Shown here: positions 24,641-36,900 of the stretch, in pieces
Layout: every line of letters starts with the position of its first letter
Position numbering within the stretch: position 1 is the first letter of the stretch
Assembly: GCA_035578175.1 (NCBI GenBank)
Contig: JAQMRL010000006.1
Location: 25,500,393-25,564,392, forward strand
DNA length: 64,000 nucleotides
Direction: 5' to 3'
Origin: Catonia carolina
Lineage: Eukaryota > Arthropoda > Insecta > Hemiptera > Achilidae
Program-made: the position numbers and the translations under genes
The notes under the pieces: generated by a model
The model's database searches: none
What the model was told of the DNA's origin: nothing
The model's input: the letters and a program-made list of their open reading frames with translations, nothing else

Positions 24641-25542
24641 TGTCATAATTGTTTTTTCATTTTTTATTAAATGTTATAAACAAATTATTATTATTATATA
24701 ATCGATAAATATGGTATTTATATTGTGTTATCAAACAATGCTATTTTAATACCCATGTCACCCTCAACTAAAACGATCACCGAAAACTAAACAGATTTTT
24801 ATCTACATATATTTATACATAAAGAGAATAATACATGAGTATATTTTAAAATTGTTCCATGTATCATTGATAAAGTAGATAACCTTGAAATTATGGTCAA
24901 TGTCTTTTATAGCGTACTATAAGTGTAATTAATTAATTAAATTGGTTAAAAAAAAGACTTGCTGTTGTTTATAGAAGAGACTAATAAAACTTTTTATTTT
25001 ATTATGACTATGGCGTTAATTATTAAGATTATTTTATGACATAGAACTTTTTTTATTCGATATTAGGTTATTTATTAGTTTTATTTGTATTAATTGTTAT
25101 TTAAAATTTACAAACATTATACGTTTGCATTGTTTAGTACTGAAATAAAACTATAAATATTTTTTTTATCGAAGTTAATCTAGTAGGTTTTGTTACAAAT
25201 GTGTTCTATTTATTGAATTTAAATTAATAGTTTGATTATAAAACAGTTGATTTTTTTGAATTATTATCTTCTTTATCGTTAAATTTTTGTGCTTTTTTTT
25301 TTTTTTGTTTGTTACAATTCTTTAAGTTCAGTAAAAATAATTTCAAGTGACAAGAAATGTTTTTAGTAAATTTAATGAAATTATTTTACATGTATATATT
25401 ACTTTAGTGTCTTGTAATATACAAGTTATCGTAAAATAAATCTCATTTTTAATTTGTAAAATAGTTTTATTTACCTGTTTAACTAGTCATTCATCGCTCA
25501 CTCTCAGACCTCAACTATAGTCACTTTTCTTCAAAACACTCC

Positions 25543-26009
25543 AAAAAAAAATCTGGTGTGAAACACACAACTTTCTCTTGCCAATGCAAATAACTAACAA
25601 TAAACCTAACATTAGTCATAAAACATTAGAAATAAACAAAAAACTAACCTCTAAAAACTAAGATTTTAAAAAAAATCGTAGGACCAGTTTTTGGGAAAAT
25701 CGCAAAAAAGTGAAAAATTATACGAATAAACTACTACTTCCGGTTGACCGATTTTGATAAAAATGTTCGTGTCGGGTCCGGTAGTAGTATGTAACTTAAG
25801 TTTCAAGTTTTAAGTTCGTACGATGTTCCGTTCTTGAGATATTCTGTTCACAGACACACACACACACACAGACCAATCGCTAAAAACATGTTTTTTGGGT
25901 GCAGGGGGTCTGGAAACGTATAGATCCGGTGAAAACTCGATTTCGAAAAATCGACATGAAAACAATGCTTTCCTTCCTATATATTCATATAGGCAAGAGA
26001 AAGTAAAAA
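25543..26009 (-). repeat. Repeat family A, internally deleted copy
   Basis: Minus orientation, both family ends present. The segment between the CGATTTTT region and the GGTTAGTTTTTTG region is missing (about 450 bp shorter than full length). Confidence 0.75.
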
Positions 26010-26029
26010 CATTATACAAGTACTGTTAA

Positions 26030-27005
26030 CCCTTCTCCTACAGCATGTTTTTCGTCATGTAGCAAATGTTCAAATGTCAAAACATGCTCCCAATTCAATT
26101 AATTTATCTAGGCCATTACCGGTAGAAAATTGTGAAAAAATTACAGGCATTTTATACAACACATGGTTATTTTAATTTTAAAAACATAAAAATCTGTTGT
26201 TTTTTGCTAGCTGCAGCGGGGCGAAACACTTTCGCGTGTAAAAATTTGTAGGTTACTTCATATTTTTGACTGTAACGTGCTAAAATTTAAGTTTATCATG
26301 AAATTGTACAGAACGTAATTTGTCGAAGACATTTTCAATAATAAAACCATGTTTTACAATATAATTTAGAGAAACATTAGTTCTTATGATTGCAGTTTGA
26401 AATTTTCAACGCACAAAGTAGGAACAGAATCTGTGATATTTTAACAGTATTGTATTGTCGAATTCCTGCAATTCCCAACCCTCTTGTTTACAATAAGTGT
26501 GTGAATAGTATTGACAATGAATACATTAATCTATAAACATTACAGTGACAAATACACATACAAAATTATGTAGTAGTGCTAAAAGGTTAGGGTTTATGTA
26601 GGCCATGAAACAGGTCAAGGGAGCTTTGACGAAGAAAGACAATATTTACTCTTGGAATTTCCGCATACCTTGCCAACAGTTGCACGTAGGACAATAAGGT
26701 TTGAGTTTATAGCATCTACGCATTATTCTGATTTAGTAGGTAGTTCTACAAACCTTATAGATGAATATTCCATAAGTTACATTGTCTTGAAGATAGGACG
26801 ACTTTAAAAGTAACTTGGCAATTTACAACAATCGTTTCAATCTTGCTATCAATACATTTGCAGTGTGTTTTATATGAAATTATAGAGCCATTCAAGGTGC
26901 GTAATTTGACATATAAATCGTACAAATCGCTTCATAAATACGTTTGCAATAGGCTTTTAAAGCTGGTAACCAGGGCAACTGAGATTGCCTCCTCCAGCAG
27001 AAGGG
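26030..27005. mobile_element. piggyBac-like MITE (976 bp)
   Basis: TTAA at 26026-26029 and 27006-27009; the ends are CCCTTCTCCTACAGC and, reverse complemented, CCCTTCTGCTGGAGG. No transposase frame was seen. It lies between the two genes. Confidence 0.58.
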
Positions 27006-27039
27006 TTAAAGTATGAAAATGATTGGTGTAGTTGTTCTT

Positions 27040-27250
27040 GACAGTTTTGCGAATATACTAACCACAGGAATCAATCTGGGTTCAATTCCTGATCAGGTCT
27101 GGAATTTTCTATCATTTAATTTGAAAATGAGTGATGAAAAAATGAAACTACATCATGGCCAGCCCTTGATGTCGTGCTTAACACAACTGGCTTCTACACC
27201 CGGTTCCTTTTTCCATACAATACCTCAGAACTATTTACTCTAGTGAAGGC
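27040..27250 (+). repeat. SINE-like segment with B box
   Basis: CTGGGTTCAATTCCTGATCAGG contains a good B-box core (GGTTCAATTCC) in a short hairpin. The A box is not clear. The open frame 27013-27243 over it has no protein motif. Confidence 0.3.
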
Positions 27251-27312
27251 TACGGCCAGACTAGCAGATTAGAGCAGTAAACAGTAGTGAAGGGGAATAA
27301 AGCTATCTTTAC

Positions 27313-28180
27313 TTACTTTTGCCTATATGAATATATAGGAAGGAAAGTATTGTTTTCATGTCGAGTTTTCACTGGTTCTAAACGTTTTCAGACCCCCTGA
27401 ACCCCAAGAAAAAACATGTTTTTAGCGATTGGTCTGTGTGTGAACAAAATATCTCAAGAACGGAACATCATACAAAGTTGAAGTTAGGTACTCCTAGAGG
27501 ACCTGACATGAACATTTTCATCAAAATCTGTCAACCGAAGATATGTAGTAGTTTATTTGTGTCATTCTTCACTTTTTGTGATTTTCTCAAAAACTGCTCC
27601 TACGATTTTTTAAAAATCGCCTCATTAGATTTTTATACTCTGTAAGATAGCCGCCGTGTCTGCTGAAATTCTTGGGGAGGTTTTTCTCGGAGTAAAAGAT
27701 TTTTTTAAGATTGCAGGCTTAACATGCATTTTAGGGAAAAAAATGTATATAATAGAAGTTGTAAAAAATTTAGAAACCTACAATTTTTATTTCAAACACA
27801 TCTTTGTATAACGCTTAGTTTTGCGGTAATTAGCGATTTCCTGTTTTTTTTTCATGAAAATAGTAAAAAAAATGAATTTTTTAAGATGCCTTAGTATGCA
27901 TTTTACGACAAAAGTGTATATAATCAAATTTATCGGAAATTAAAAGATTATAACTTTTATTTCAAGCATTTTTCTCTACAGATATTAGTTTAGTGTGAAA
28001 GAGTGATTTTCCGTATTAAGCCGAACTAAGGTTGATTTTCATTTTGCATCATTAACTCATGATTAAAATTAGTTAGTTTTTTATTTATTTCTTATGTTAC
28101 CTATATTATTAATGTTAGGTTGTATTTTCCACTATTTGCATTCGCAAGAGAAAGTCGTGTAAATATTTCACACCAGATTA
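27313..28180 (+). repeat. Repeat family A, near full-length copy
   Basis: Has the 5' end (TTTTGCCTATATGAATATAT) and the 3' end (TTCGCAAGAGAAAGTC...CACCAGATT) with all internal blocks in order. Confidence 0.75.
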
Positions 28181-28436
28181 TTTGATAAAGTGTTACTGAA
28201 AATAACAGTCTGCTCGATAACAGGATTCTATGATGTGTTATTGTCCGGCCTACAATACAATCTAGTAAGGTAATAGCACGACACATGCGGAAAAGAAGTG
28301 AACTAAATTATTCACTGACAGGTAGTTTTTTGTACAAAGGTTTATTGGTGCAGAAAATAGTAGTCAAAACAAACCATCCAGTGGTGCGACATCATGATTC
28401 GCTGGGCAGTTTATGTTAAGTATGGACTTGCTTTAA

Positions 28437-28783
28437 GAAGACTAGCAACCCCCGCTTCACTACAGCTGATGTAGACCTCATTAAATTATTATAAATCCTC
28501 TCTTTATACAGTAATTGTGGTTTTGTTGCCCTATGGCAGTAAAATAAATTGTTTTTCTGCATTTCCAGCTCTAAAAAGTCTGACATATAGTCGTCCATGA
28601 GCGAAGGAAGCACTCTTGTCTCAAATCGATGCCCACCGTTTTAAATGTTTGTCCCTGCGATTTAACAGAATTGAATAGAATGCATAGAAGAATACCAATT
28701 GAAAGATAGAGACAGTTGATATGTGGCTGAGATAAGAGACAGTAATATGTGACATATAACAGTTCATATAAGTTTACAAACAT
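28437..28783 (-). pseudogene. Helitron Pif1-type helicase, C-terminal remnant
   Basis: The minus-strand frames read FNSVKSQGQTFKTVGIDLRQ ECF, then a shifted frame with LYKERIYNNL. This matches the last helicase motifs of Helitron-encoded Pif1 helicases (KSQGQTF..VGIDL...CFSHGQLYV, ending ..VYKE). Frames are broken and no CTRR terminus was identified. Confidence 0.6.
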
Positions 28784-29320
28784 TTAATTAGAGCAAATGT
28801 GAAAAGCCCTGATTGTAAATGTCTCCTCTATCACGCACGCACGCAAATTGTTTGTTTTTAAAAACAAATAACTTGATATGTATGAACATACTGTTTGTTT
28901 GTTCAAAAAGAGAAGTTGATGAATCACAGTAAGCAATTTCTGGTAAGGAAATTCTTATGCCAGTAAGACAATTTCTTATGCAATTGAAATTTTCAAGCTT
29001 GTCGGTTAAGGATTGTCTTATAAGAATTAGCAAAAGATTATTCACTCAAAAATAAGGAAATGCTAATTCTAGTAAGGTGACCTTATTAAGAATTGTCTTA
29101 ACTTTATTCACTTCACCCATTATTTATAAAAATGATAAATAAAAATCCTTGTTATAGTTTTCATTTGTTTGTGGTAACAGATGATGCCTGAAAGGTGGTA
29201 GACCTCGTAATTGGCATGGTAAAGTCTGTCACAGCATGATTTTTTAAACAAACACACCACATTCAACACAGTGTGCAATACTGATTGGTGTAAAACCAAT
29301 AAATATTATTTTCAAATACA

Positions 29321-29580
29321 AGGCATGTTCCTAAAGTAAAGGCTGTTTGGTCATTCATAAAAGTAAGCTCATGACAAAAGGTTTTTATTGACGTTTTAAA
29401 TTTACTTCATTCCTACCTTTATTTTCTACATAATCGCCATTCAGTTCTAAATATTTTTCGTAATCCTGTACCAGCTGCTTTAAAGCCGCTGCATAGAAGT
29501 ATAGAAGTTAACTGCCTGGGCATTGAACCAGTTGACAACAGGAGTCTTGAGTTCCTCGTCATTTGGACGTAAAAGTGTTT
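29321..29580 (-). pseudogene. mariner remnant, 3' part with terminal repeat
   Basis: On the minus strand, RPNDEELKTPVVNWFNAQAV then a decayed YxxCLxLNGDYVE-like end match the C-terminus of SETMAR-type mariner transposases. A terminal-repeat-like GGCATGTTCCTAAAGTAAAG lies at about 29323. The 5' half is missing. Confidence 0.55.
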
Positions 29581-30243
29581 AATTATGAACACAAATACAT
29601 GATTAACTGAATATTATTCTATAGCTTACAAAGATGAAGGTGTCAGTACGAAATTGCTGATCAAAGTTATTCACTATTTTTATCAAATTTGCCGCCACCC
29701 GTACACAACGACATAATAAAAAGTACATATAAGACCAAGAAGAATATGTGTAACATCCACTAATATTTAAACAAAATATAACGGGGGTATTTTAAAATAT
29801 TATAAATTGTGTAAAAATCGCACAATTATCAATTTTAAATTATAGTCACTGATGTTTATGAACGTAATAAATATATAACTTTCTTAGGTCGGTGATGTAC
29901 ATCACAACGTTACGAAATAAATTTTTGTTGTAAAATCAACGGGCTTTATGAAATTTTTAAATTCTTAAGGAGTTTGAATCGTATCTTGAAGATTTAATTA
30001 TTTAAAACTTTTGCAGAAATTACTGAATATGGCTATTCTCGCAATCAGCTGTTTATAGCTGATATCTAAATGGCTTTGCAGTATTAAGTTCTTGCAAAAT
30101 CCAATATGGTTATCGACGAGAGATGTGTGCACTGGGTTTTTGTAGTTATTTATCCCCCGGTGTAGTTAATTGTAGTTATTTTAATACGTGAATTTTTAAT
30201 GACTATTTAAATCAGATTTATTAAGTTTTGTAAGACTTGTAAA
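29581..30243. other. Upstream region of Naa30
   Basis: AT-rich, no convincing core promoter seen. It must hold the Naa30 promoter and 5' UTR unless an upstream noncoding exon lies elsewhere. No TATA box in a credible position was identified. Confidence 0.3.
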
Positions 30244-30915
30244 ATGGAGAAATGTGAAGGTTTAGTGGAAAATGATTGTAATGTTAGGCTTACTCATGAC
30301 CTCAAAGGGAACTTGGATCAGACGAATTGTCTTTCTGAAAATCCAAAAGGAATAGAAAAATCTGTAGAAGATAAAAATCGAAATATAACTGTGTACACAG
30401 GTTCTGTGAGAGAAGAAAGTGAAGGTAATCAGCCTACTTCTTCGAGTTCTAAAAAGAGTTTGATAGGTACGCATGGGGGACCAAATGGACTTGTAAACGG
30501 TTTAGAAATAGACTCGGGAGAAAAATTATCACATTTATTAGATCATATACCTAATCCTTCTGTACAGGATAATCTACATGCTTCAGATAGTTCTAGTCAT
30601 AATAAAAGTGTTAAAAAATCTAGTGAAAATAAATCGGAACATTGTACAAAAGTGAATTCTGAAGCGGAGTGTAATCATAGTAATATTGACAATTTTACGA
30701 ACACGGATGAAGAGGTTTCTAAAAATGCTAATGATTCAAAAAATCCTGAAGAAACAAGTGAATCTTCGTCGCACTCTAAAATAGAATATGTGTCTTACGA
30801 ATCTGAGTTACAAATGCCAGATATAATGAGACTGATTCAAAAGGACCTCTCTGAACCTTACTCAATATATACTTACAGATATTTTATTCATAATTGGCCA
30901 AAGTTGTGTTTTTTG
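30244..30915 (+). CDS. Naa30: Naa30 exon 1
   Basis: 224 codons from the start ATG, ending in NWPKLCFL before GTAAGT. The first 178 residues are low complexity. The open frame past 30915 to the stop at 30979-30981 is intronic. Confidence 0.95.
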
Positions 30916-33900
30916 GTAAGTAAAAATATATTATATATTGTTGAAAATATTTTGTATAGGTTAGATAAAAGATATAGTTAAAAATATCGCATTTGCATTA
31001 CCTGAATAAAGTATAATACATTGCTTGCAATTTTGTTAGAACAATTGGATAAGGACTACATTTTAACAGTGTTAAAATTAATTTGCACGTAAAAATTGTA
31101 TATAAGGTTTACTAATTTTGAATTTAAGGAATTACATTAATTTATTTTAGTTATTTAAATATTAAACGCATCTTCATACTTTTAAAAAGTAATTCCTTTT
31201 GTAGTAAACCTTATTCACTATAGTTTTGTGTAGATTGTTATTTTTCTATCTTGTAATTGCTATTTAAAAAAGTACCACTAAACATAAAAATTACTACTAA
31301 AATTATTTATGATCGATTAGCTGATAGGTTAGTTACATTAGGTCAATTAATAGTGTGGTTTACAAGTTTTCTTCCCAAAGTATTGGAAAAGGACTTATTT
31401 AGTTTCTTAAACTCCAGTTATAGAACTAATAAAATTAATAATTTATTAAGCTGTCTTCTTTACGTCTGCAATTTTATGTTGGTAAATCTTAATACCAACA
31501 AATGTTGGTAAATAATATAAAATACCTTTTGGTAAATATATGTTAAAATAAATATATGTTTTTTACCATGTTATATGGTAAATATATATTATGTTGGTAA
31601 ATAATATAAAATACCTTTGTTGTGCCTGTAATTTATGTCAAATAGGGTAAATACAAGTTTATTTTTGATAAAATTCTGGTATAGATTTATTATCTTGAGT
31701 TTGTATATGTAAATTTTCCAGAATTCCTTGTTTTACTCATTTTTGGCTCATTTCCACACCCTTTTGTTTTGTATGTGTTCAGAAATAGATTATTTTCCTA
31801 AAAGTTTATTTATTGTCTTTTAAAACCTGTTTTTTTACATTACTGGTTTTGCTTTGAAAATTATTGATTATATATTAGTCTTAGAGCTGTCAAGATTTCT
31901 TATTTGATAGGTTAACTTTTCCAGCATGTTTGTTTAATTTGTTATATTTATATAAAGTTGTAGTTTGTTTGGATTGATAAGATTTTGATAGGAGACCAGA
32001 AAATATTATACTATTTTTAAGGTAGATGTGTTGCGGAGTAGGAATAATAATTTATTGATATTATTCAGTTATAAATATTAAGGTAGAGCGGACGCCAAAT
32101 TATCTTTCCGGTGTAGCTGCGTGAACAGTTTGGATTCAGTCAGTAGATTTCATGTCTAAGTACCAAACTGTCAATTAAATCTTCGCTGAACAATGTAAAT
32201 TATTATCTATTAGCGAGGTTAAAAAACATTCAATTGTAAACATTTATACAATAATTAACATCTACTATATACAACACATTACAGACATTTTCAGGTTAGC
32301 TGATATTTATAACGTTGCGAGACCTACGTGAATCTTATCACAGGTCGTACAGCACTGACCCCCACCACTCGCTGAGGCAACAGACTGCGATATTACTAAA
32401 ATAAACCTTCTGTGCACTTCAGAAAACCGACAAGCTTATTTGGCGTCCGCTCTAAACTGTCTGTTGGAATGAAAATTATTTCTTTCTAAAATCAAAGTCA
32501 TATCCAATTTAAAAAAATTGTTTTTGAAGTTTTGTGTTATTCGTATAGTGTTTTGAAAAGTTGTAAACAATTCATTTGTTCTGTATTCATCGAATGTTGA
32601 AAATAAACAGTTAACTTGAAAAACTATTTCAGCCAGTGACTGTGAAGTAATAAATAAATAAAATAAATACTAATTGAAAAGGCTTGATTATATTTATCGT
32701 TGGTGTACTACATGCTGTCGTTTAACACAAAGTAATGTAATATGACTAATGTCATTAATTAAATTTTAATAAACACCATTTGTAAACAATTCTTGTATTA
32801 AATGGTAGCTTTTTTTATTGGAATTTTATGACGTAATTTTTTTATGAAATCATTGCGCGCTATTGTAATGTGCTAGGAATTCTAGATTTCATTATTTTTA
32901 TTGCGATAATCTTTTCTTTGTAATATATTTTAAGTATTGTTGTAAAGTAACTTAAGTATGTTTTTTAATTAGTTTTTTATTCGTTTGGTAATTGTTTTAT
33001 GTTGTTCAATTAAAATCATTTTGTATTAAAATTAAAGCATTATTCAATATGAACTATACTGTTATAATGCTTTCTTTGTTAGCTAGGTATAATACAGAGT
33101 TATTAAAATAATTTTGTTACATCATAAGATGTAAAGTTGTATGAAGATGAAATCTTATGATTTATCATTAGTGGAATGCTGGTACATAAAGAAATTACAA
33201 ATGTATTGTGTAAATGGTATTGTACCATTTTGAGAAATTCATTATTTTTTTGTTCACTGCATGACACTGGAAATGTAGGGTATTGCAGATCCTACTATCT
33301 CCTGAAACACATAAACATTGTTTTTAATAAATTGTTGTTGTTTAGGTCATTAGCCGAAAGGCTGGTTTGAACCTGTAGAGGTTTTATTAAGTAAAACGAG
33401 GAATGAGGTGGTTTACCGTTGCCTTCCTCACTGAATGGAAAGTACGCTTAACAGCATCCCGGGCCTACTGAAAAGCACATATTTTCCACTCTCCAAATGA
33501 CACCTTCACTTCATTCACCACAGGGTCTGGCTGTATAATGAAATTCATTACTTTCAGAGGAGATAACTCTGATTAGAGTCTTTTACACCTCTCCCTCTTC
33601 TGTTCTTAAATTATTCAGTCATTTAATTGGCCGACGATGTGATAAGAAACCGAATTATTTATTTTAGCCCTGCAATGAACAGAGTGTAAATAATTTAACA
33701 CTCCACCTGTCTGTTATGGGCAGGAGAATTATTATATATTTAGGAGTTTTTTTTTTGTCATCAGTCTCTCGACTGGTTTGATGCAGTTCTCCAACCTGTT
33801 CTATCTTGCGCAAGTCGTTTCATATCTACATACCAGTAACACCCTACATCTTTTGTAATTTGCTTTATATATTCTAATCTTTGCCTCCCTCTACAATTTA

Positions 33901-36900
33901 CTCCCTCAATATTACCCTCCATTATTGATAGCCCAATACCTGGATGTCTTAGGATATGCCCCACTAGCCTATCCCTTCTTTTGGTAAGATGCTTCCATAT
34001 ACTTCTTTTTTCATCCACTCGCCTAAGAACCTCCAAATTACTTATTTTGTCCACCCACCTAATCTTTAACATTTTCCTATAACACCACATTTCAAAAGCT
34101 TCTATCCTCTTCCTTTCTACAGCCCCTATCACCCACGTTTCACTTCCGTATAATGCTACACTCCAAACATAATATTTTAAGAAATTTTTCCTAATCTGTA
34201 AATCAATGTTTGTAGTCAGTAAGCTGTTTTTCATTTCAAAGGCTTTTCTAGCTTGAGCAATTCTACTCTTGATATCACTTGTGCTTCTACCATCCTTTGT
34301 TATTTTACTCCCTAGATAGCAGAATTCCCTAACTTCCTGTATGTTTTCGTTGCCTACTTTTAAATTTCCCATCTCTTCTAAACCATTCTTGCTGCTGCAC
34401 AACACTTTCGTTCTGTTCTTATTAATTTTCATGAAGTAATCCTTTCTCAAGATCTCATCCATTCCATTTAAGGCATCCTCTAGTTCTTTCTTTGCCTCGG
34501 CTAATACTACTATGTCATCGGCGAATCTCAGCATTTTTATTGTTACTCCTTGAATTTTTATTCCTGCGTCAAATTTCTCCTTCACTTCATTTATAGCCTC
34601 TTATATACAAGTTAAAAAGTAGTGGTGACAAAGAACAACCTTGTCGTAGACCTTTTCTTACAGCAGCCTCTTTTTCGTACCCCTCGATTCTCAAAACAGC
34701 CGTTTGATTCTTATACAGACTGTAGATAACTTTCTTTTCTTTGTATTTAATTCCTAGCCTTTTCAAAGTTTTAAACATTTTATTCCAGTCCAAATTGTCA
34801 AATGCTTTCTCTAAATCTACAAATGCCATAAAAGTAGTTTTATTTTTCTTTATCCTTTTCTCAATAATCAGTCTCAGAGCCAATATTGCATCTCGAGTTC
34901 CCATTCTCCTTCTAAATCCAAATTGGTCATCGTCCAATACTTCTTCTACTCTGTGTTCTATTCTCCTGTATATAATTCTTATCAGTATCTTAGATGCATG
35001 TTAGGCTGATGGTTCTGTAATGTTCACATTTCTCCGCTCCTGACTTTTTTGGTATTGGAATCATAATGTTTTTTTTTAAAGTCCGATGGTACCTCTCCAC
35101 TCTCATACATTCTGCACGCAAGTTTGTATAATTTGTTTTGAGCAACTTCGCCACATCGTAATAATAATTCCGATGGTATGTTATCTATTCCTGGTGTCTT
35201 ATTGATATTCATATCCTTAAGTGCCCGATCGAATTCTTCTCGTAGTATAGGGTCCCTTCTTTGATCTTCTTCAACATCAGTTTCTTGTTCTATCGCATCA
35301 TGTTCTAATTCTTTTCCCCTGTAGAGTTGGTTTTTGTATTCCTTCCATCTTTCAGCTCTCTCTTGGCCATTCAACAATGGTTTGCCACCTGCGCTTTGTA
35401 AATTAACAGCTTTCATCTTTCGTTCTCCAAAGTTTTCCCTTATTTTTCTGTAAGCTGCGTCCACTTTACCAACTGCCATTTTACTTTCAATGTCCGTACA
35501 TTTCGCTCTGATCCACTCTTCCTTCGCTTTCTTACACCTTTTGTTTATGGTATTTCTCAAGTAGCAATATTGCCTTTTACCTCTCTCGTCCTTTGCGTTT
35601 TTATATTTTCTTCGCTCATCCATCAGTTCTAAAATATCATTAGTAATCCACGGTTTCCTACCTCTTCTTTTTGTATGTCCTAACCATTCTTCTGCTGCTT
35701 TCACAACCACCTCCTTGAAGTTTATCCACTCCTCCTCTACACTTCTTGTGTCATTACCTCTTTCTTCTATCCATTTTTGAATACTCTCCTGGAAACCTAC
35801 CTGGTTGTCTTGTTCTCTTAGTTTGTCTACATCCCACCTAGCATTTCCCTGTCCCTTCTTCAGTTTTTTAAGTTTAAGCCTCCTATCCATTACTACTATG
35901 TTATGATCACTTCCTATGTCTGCACCTGGATAGGCTTTACAGTTCATAATCTGGTTTCTGAATCTTTGTCTAACCATTATGTCATGTAATCTATTTGGTA
36001 TCTTCCCTTGTCACCTGGCATCATCCAAGTGTATAACCTCCTTTTGTGATTCTTAAAAAGAGTATTGCCTATCACTAAATTATATTTGGAGCAGAAATCT
36101 ACCAGCCGACTCCCTCTGTCATTTCTTTTCCCTAGACCATATTCTCCGACTATCTTTCCTTCTTTTTCTTCTCCAACTACTGCATTCCAGTCTCCCATTT
36201 AGGAGGTTATGAAGTGCAAAATCTGGGTATCAACAATTTTAATATTTGCAGTAATTTCTTGTTGCAGAAAAAGTAAAAATTTCATAGAACAATTCTTGTG
36301 AGAAACAGATCAAATAATAAAATGCAAAGAAAAGAGAAATTCCTTTTTCTTCTCATTGTAGTATATTCTCCATGTAGCCTATGCTGCCTTTAAAATGTTT
36401 TTATGTAATTAAAATAAACTGTCCACAGCCACTACCTGGGCACAATAATAAATGAAGACGAACAGGATGCAAGAAATTAAGCCCAACATCAGGAAGGCTC
36501 GATACACATTTAATTATATGCGTCTTCTTAAAGAGCTATAATCTCTCTTATTATTTAAAAATAAGGCACCTGTGGCGTTATGTCTTTTCTGTCCTATTTT
36601 ATGGGGAAGAGTTTTGGACATTAAACGGGGTCATTATAAAGTAATTGAATACATTTAAAAAGTGATTGTATCAAAGAATTCTTAAAATTCCCTGGACGGT
36701 GTGAGTGACCGACCCCAAAGATCTGTGAAGGATGGGAAAGGATCTAGAAGTTTTGACAAGTATCAAGGCACATTAGCTACAGTACCTGGGTCATATTATG
36801 CGTAATGAAACCAGATATGCGTTGCTTCAGTGTATTTGGGAGGGGAAGATATTTGGAGAAAGAGGACTGGGAAGAAGTATATCATGGTTATAAAATCTTA

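Noticed and set aside
30262..30474. Minus-strand frame inside Naa30 exon 1
   Set aside because: Opposite-strand shadow of the start of Naa30.
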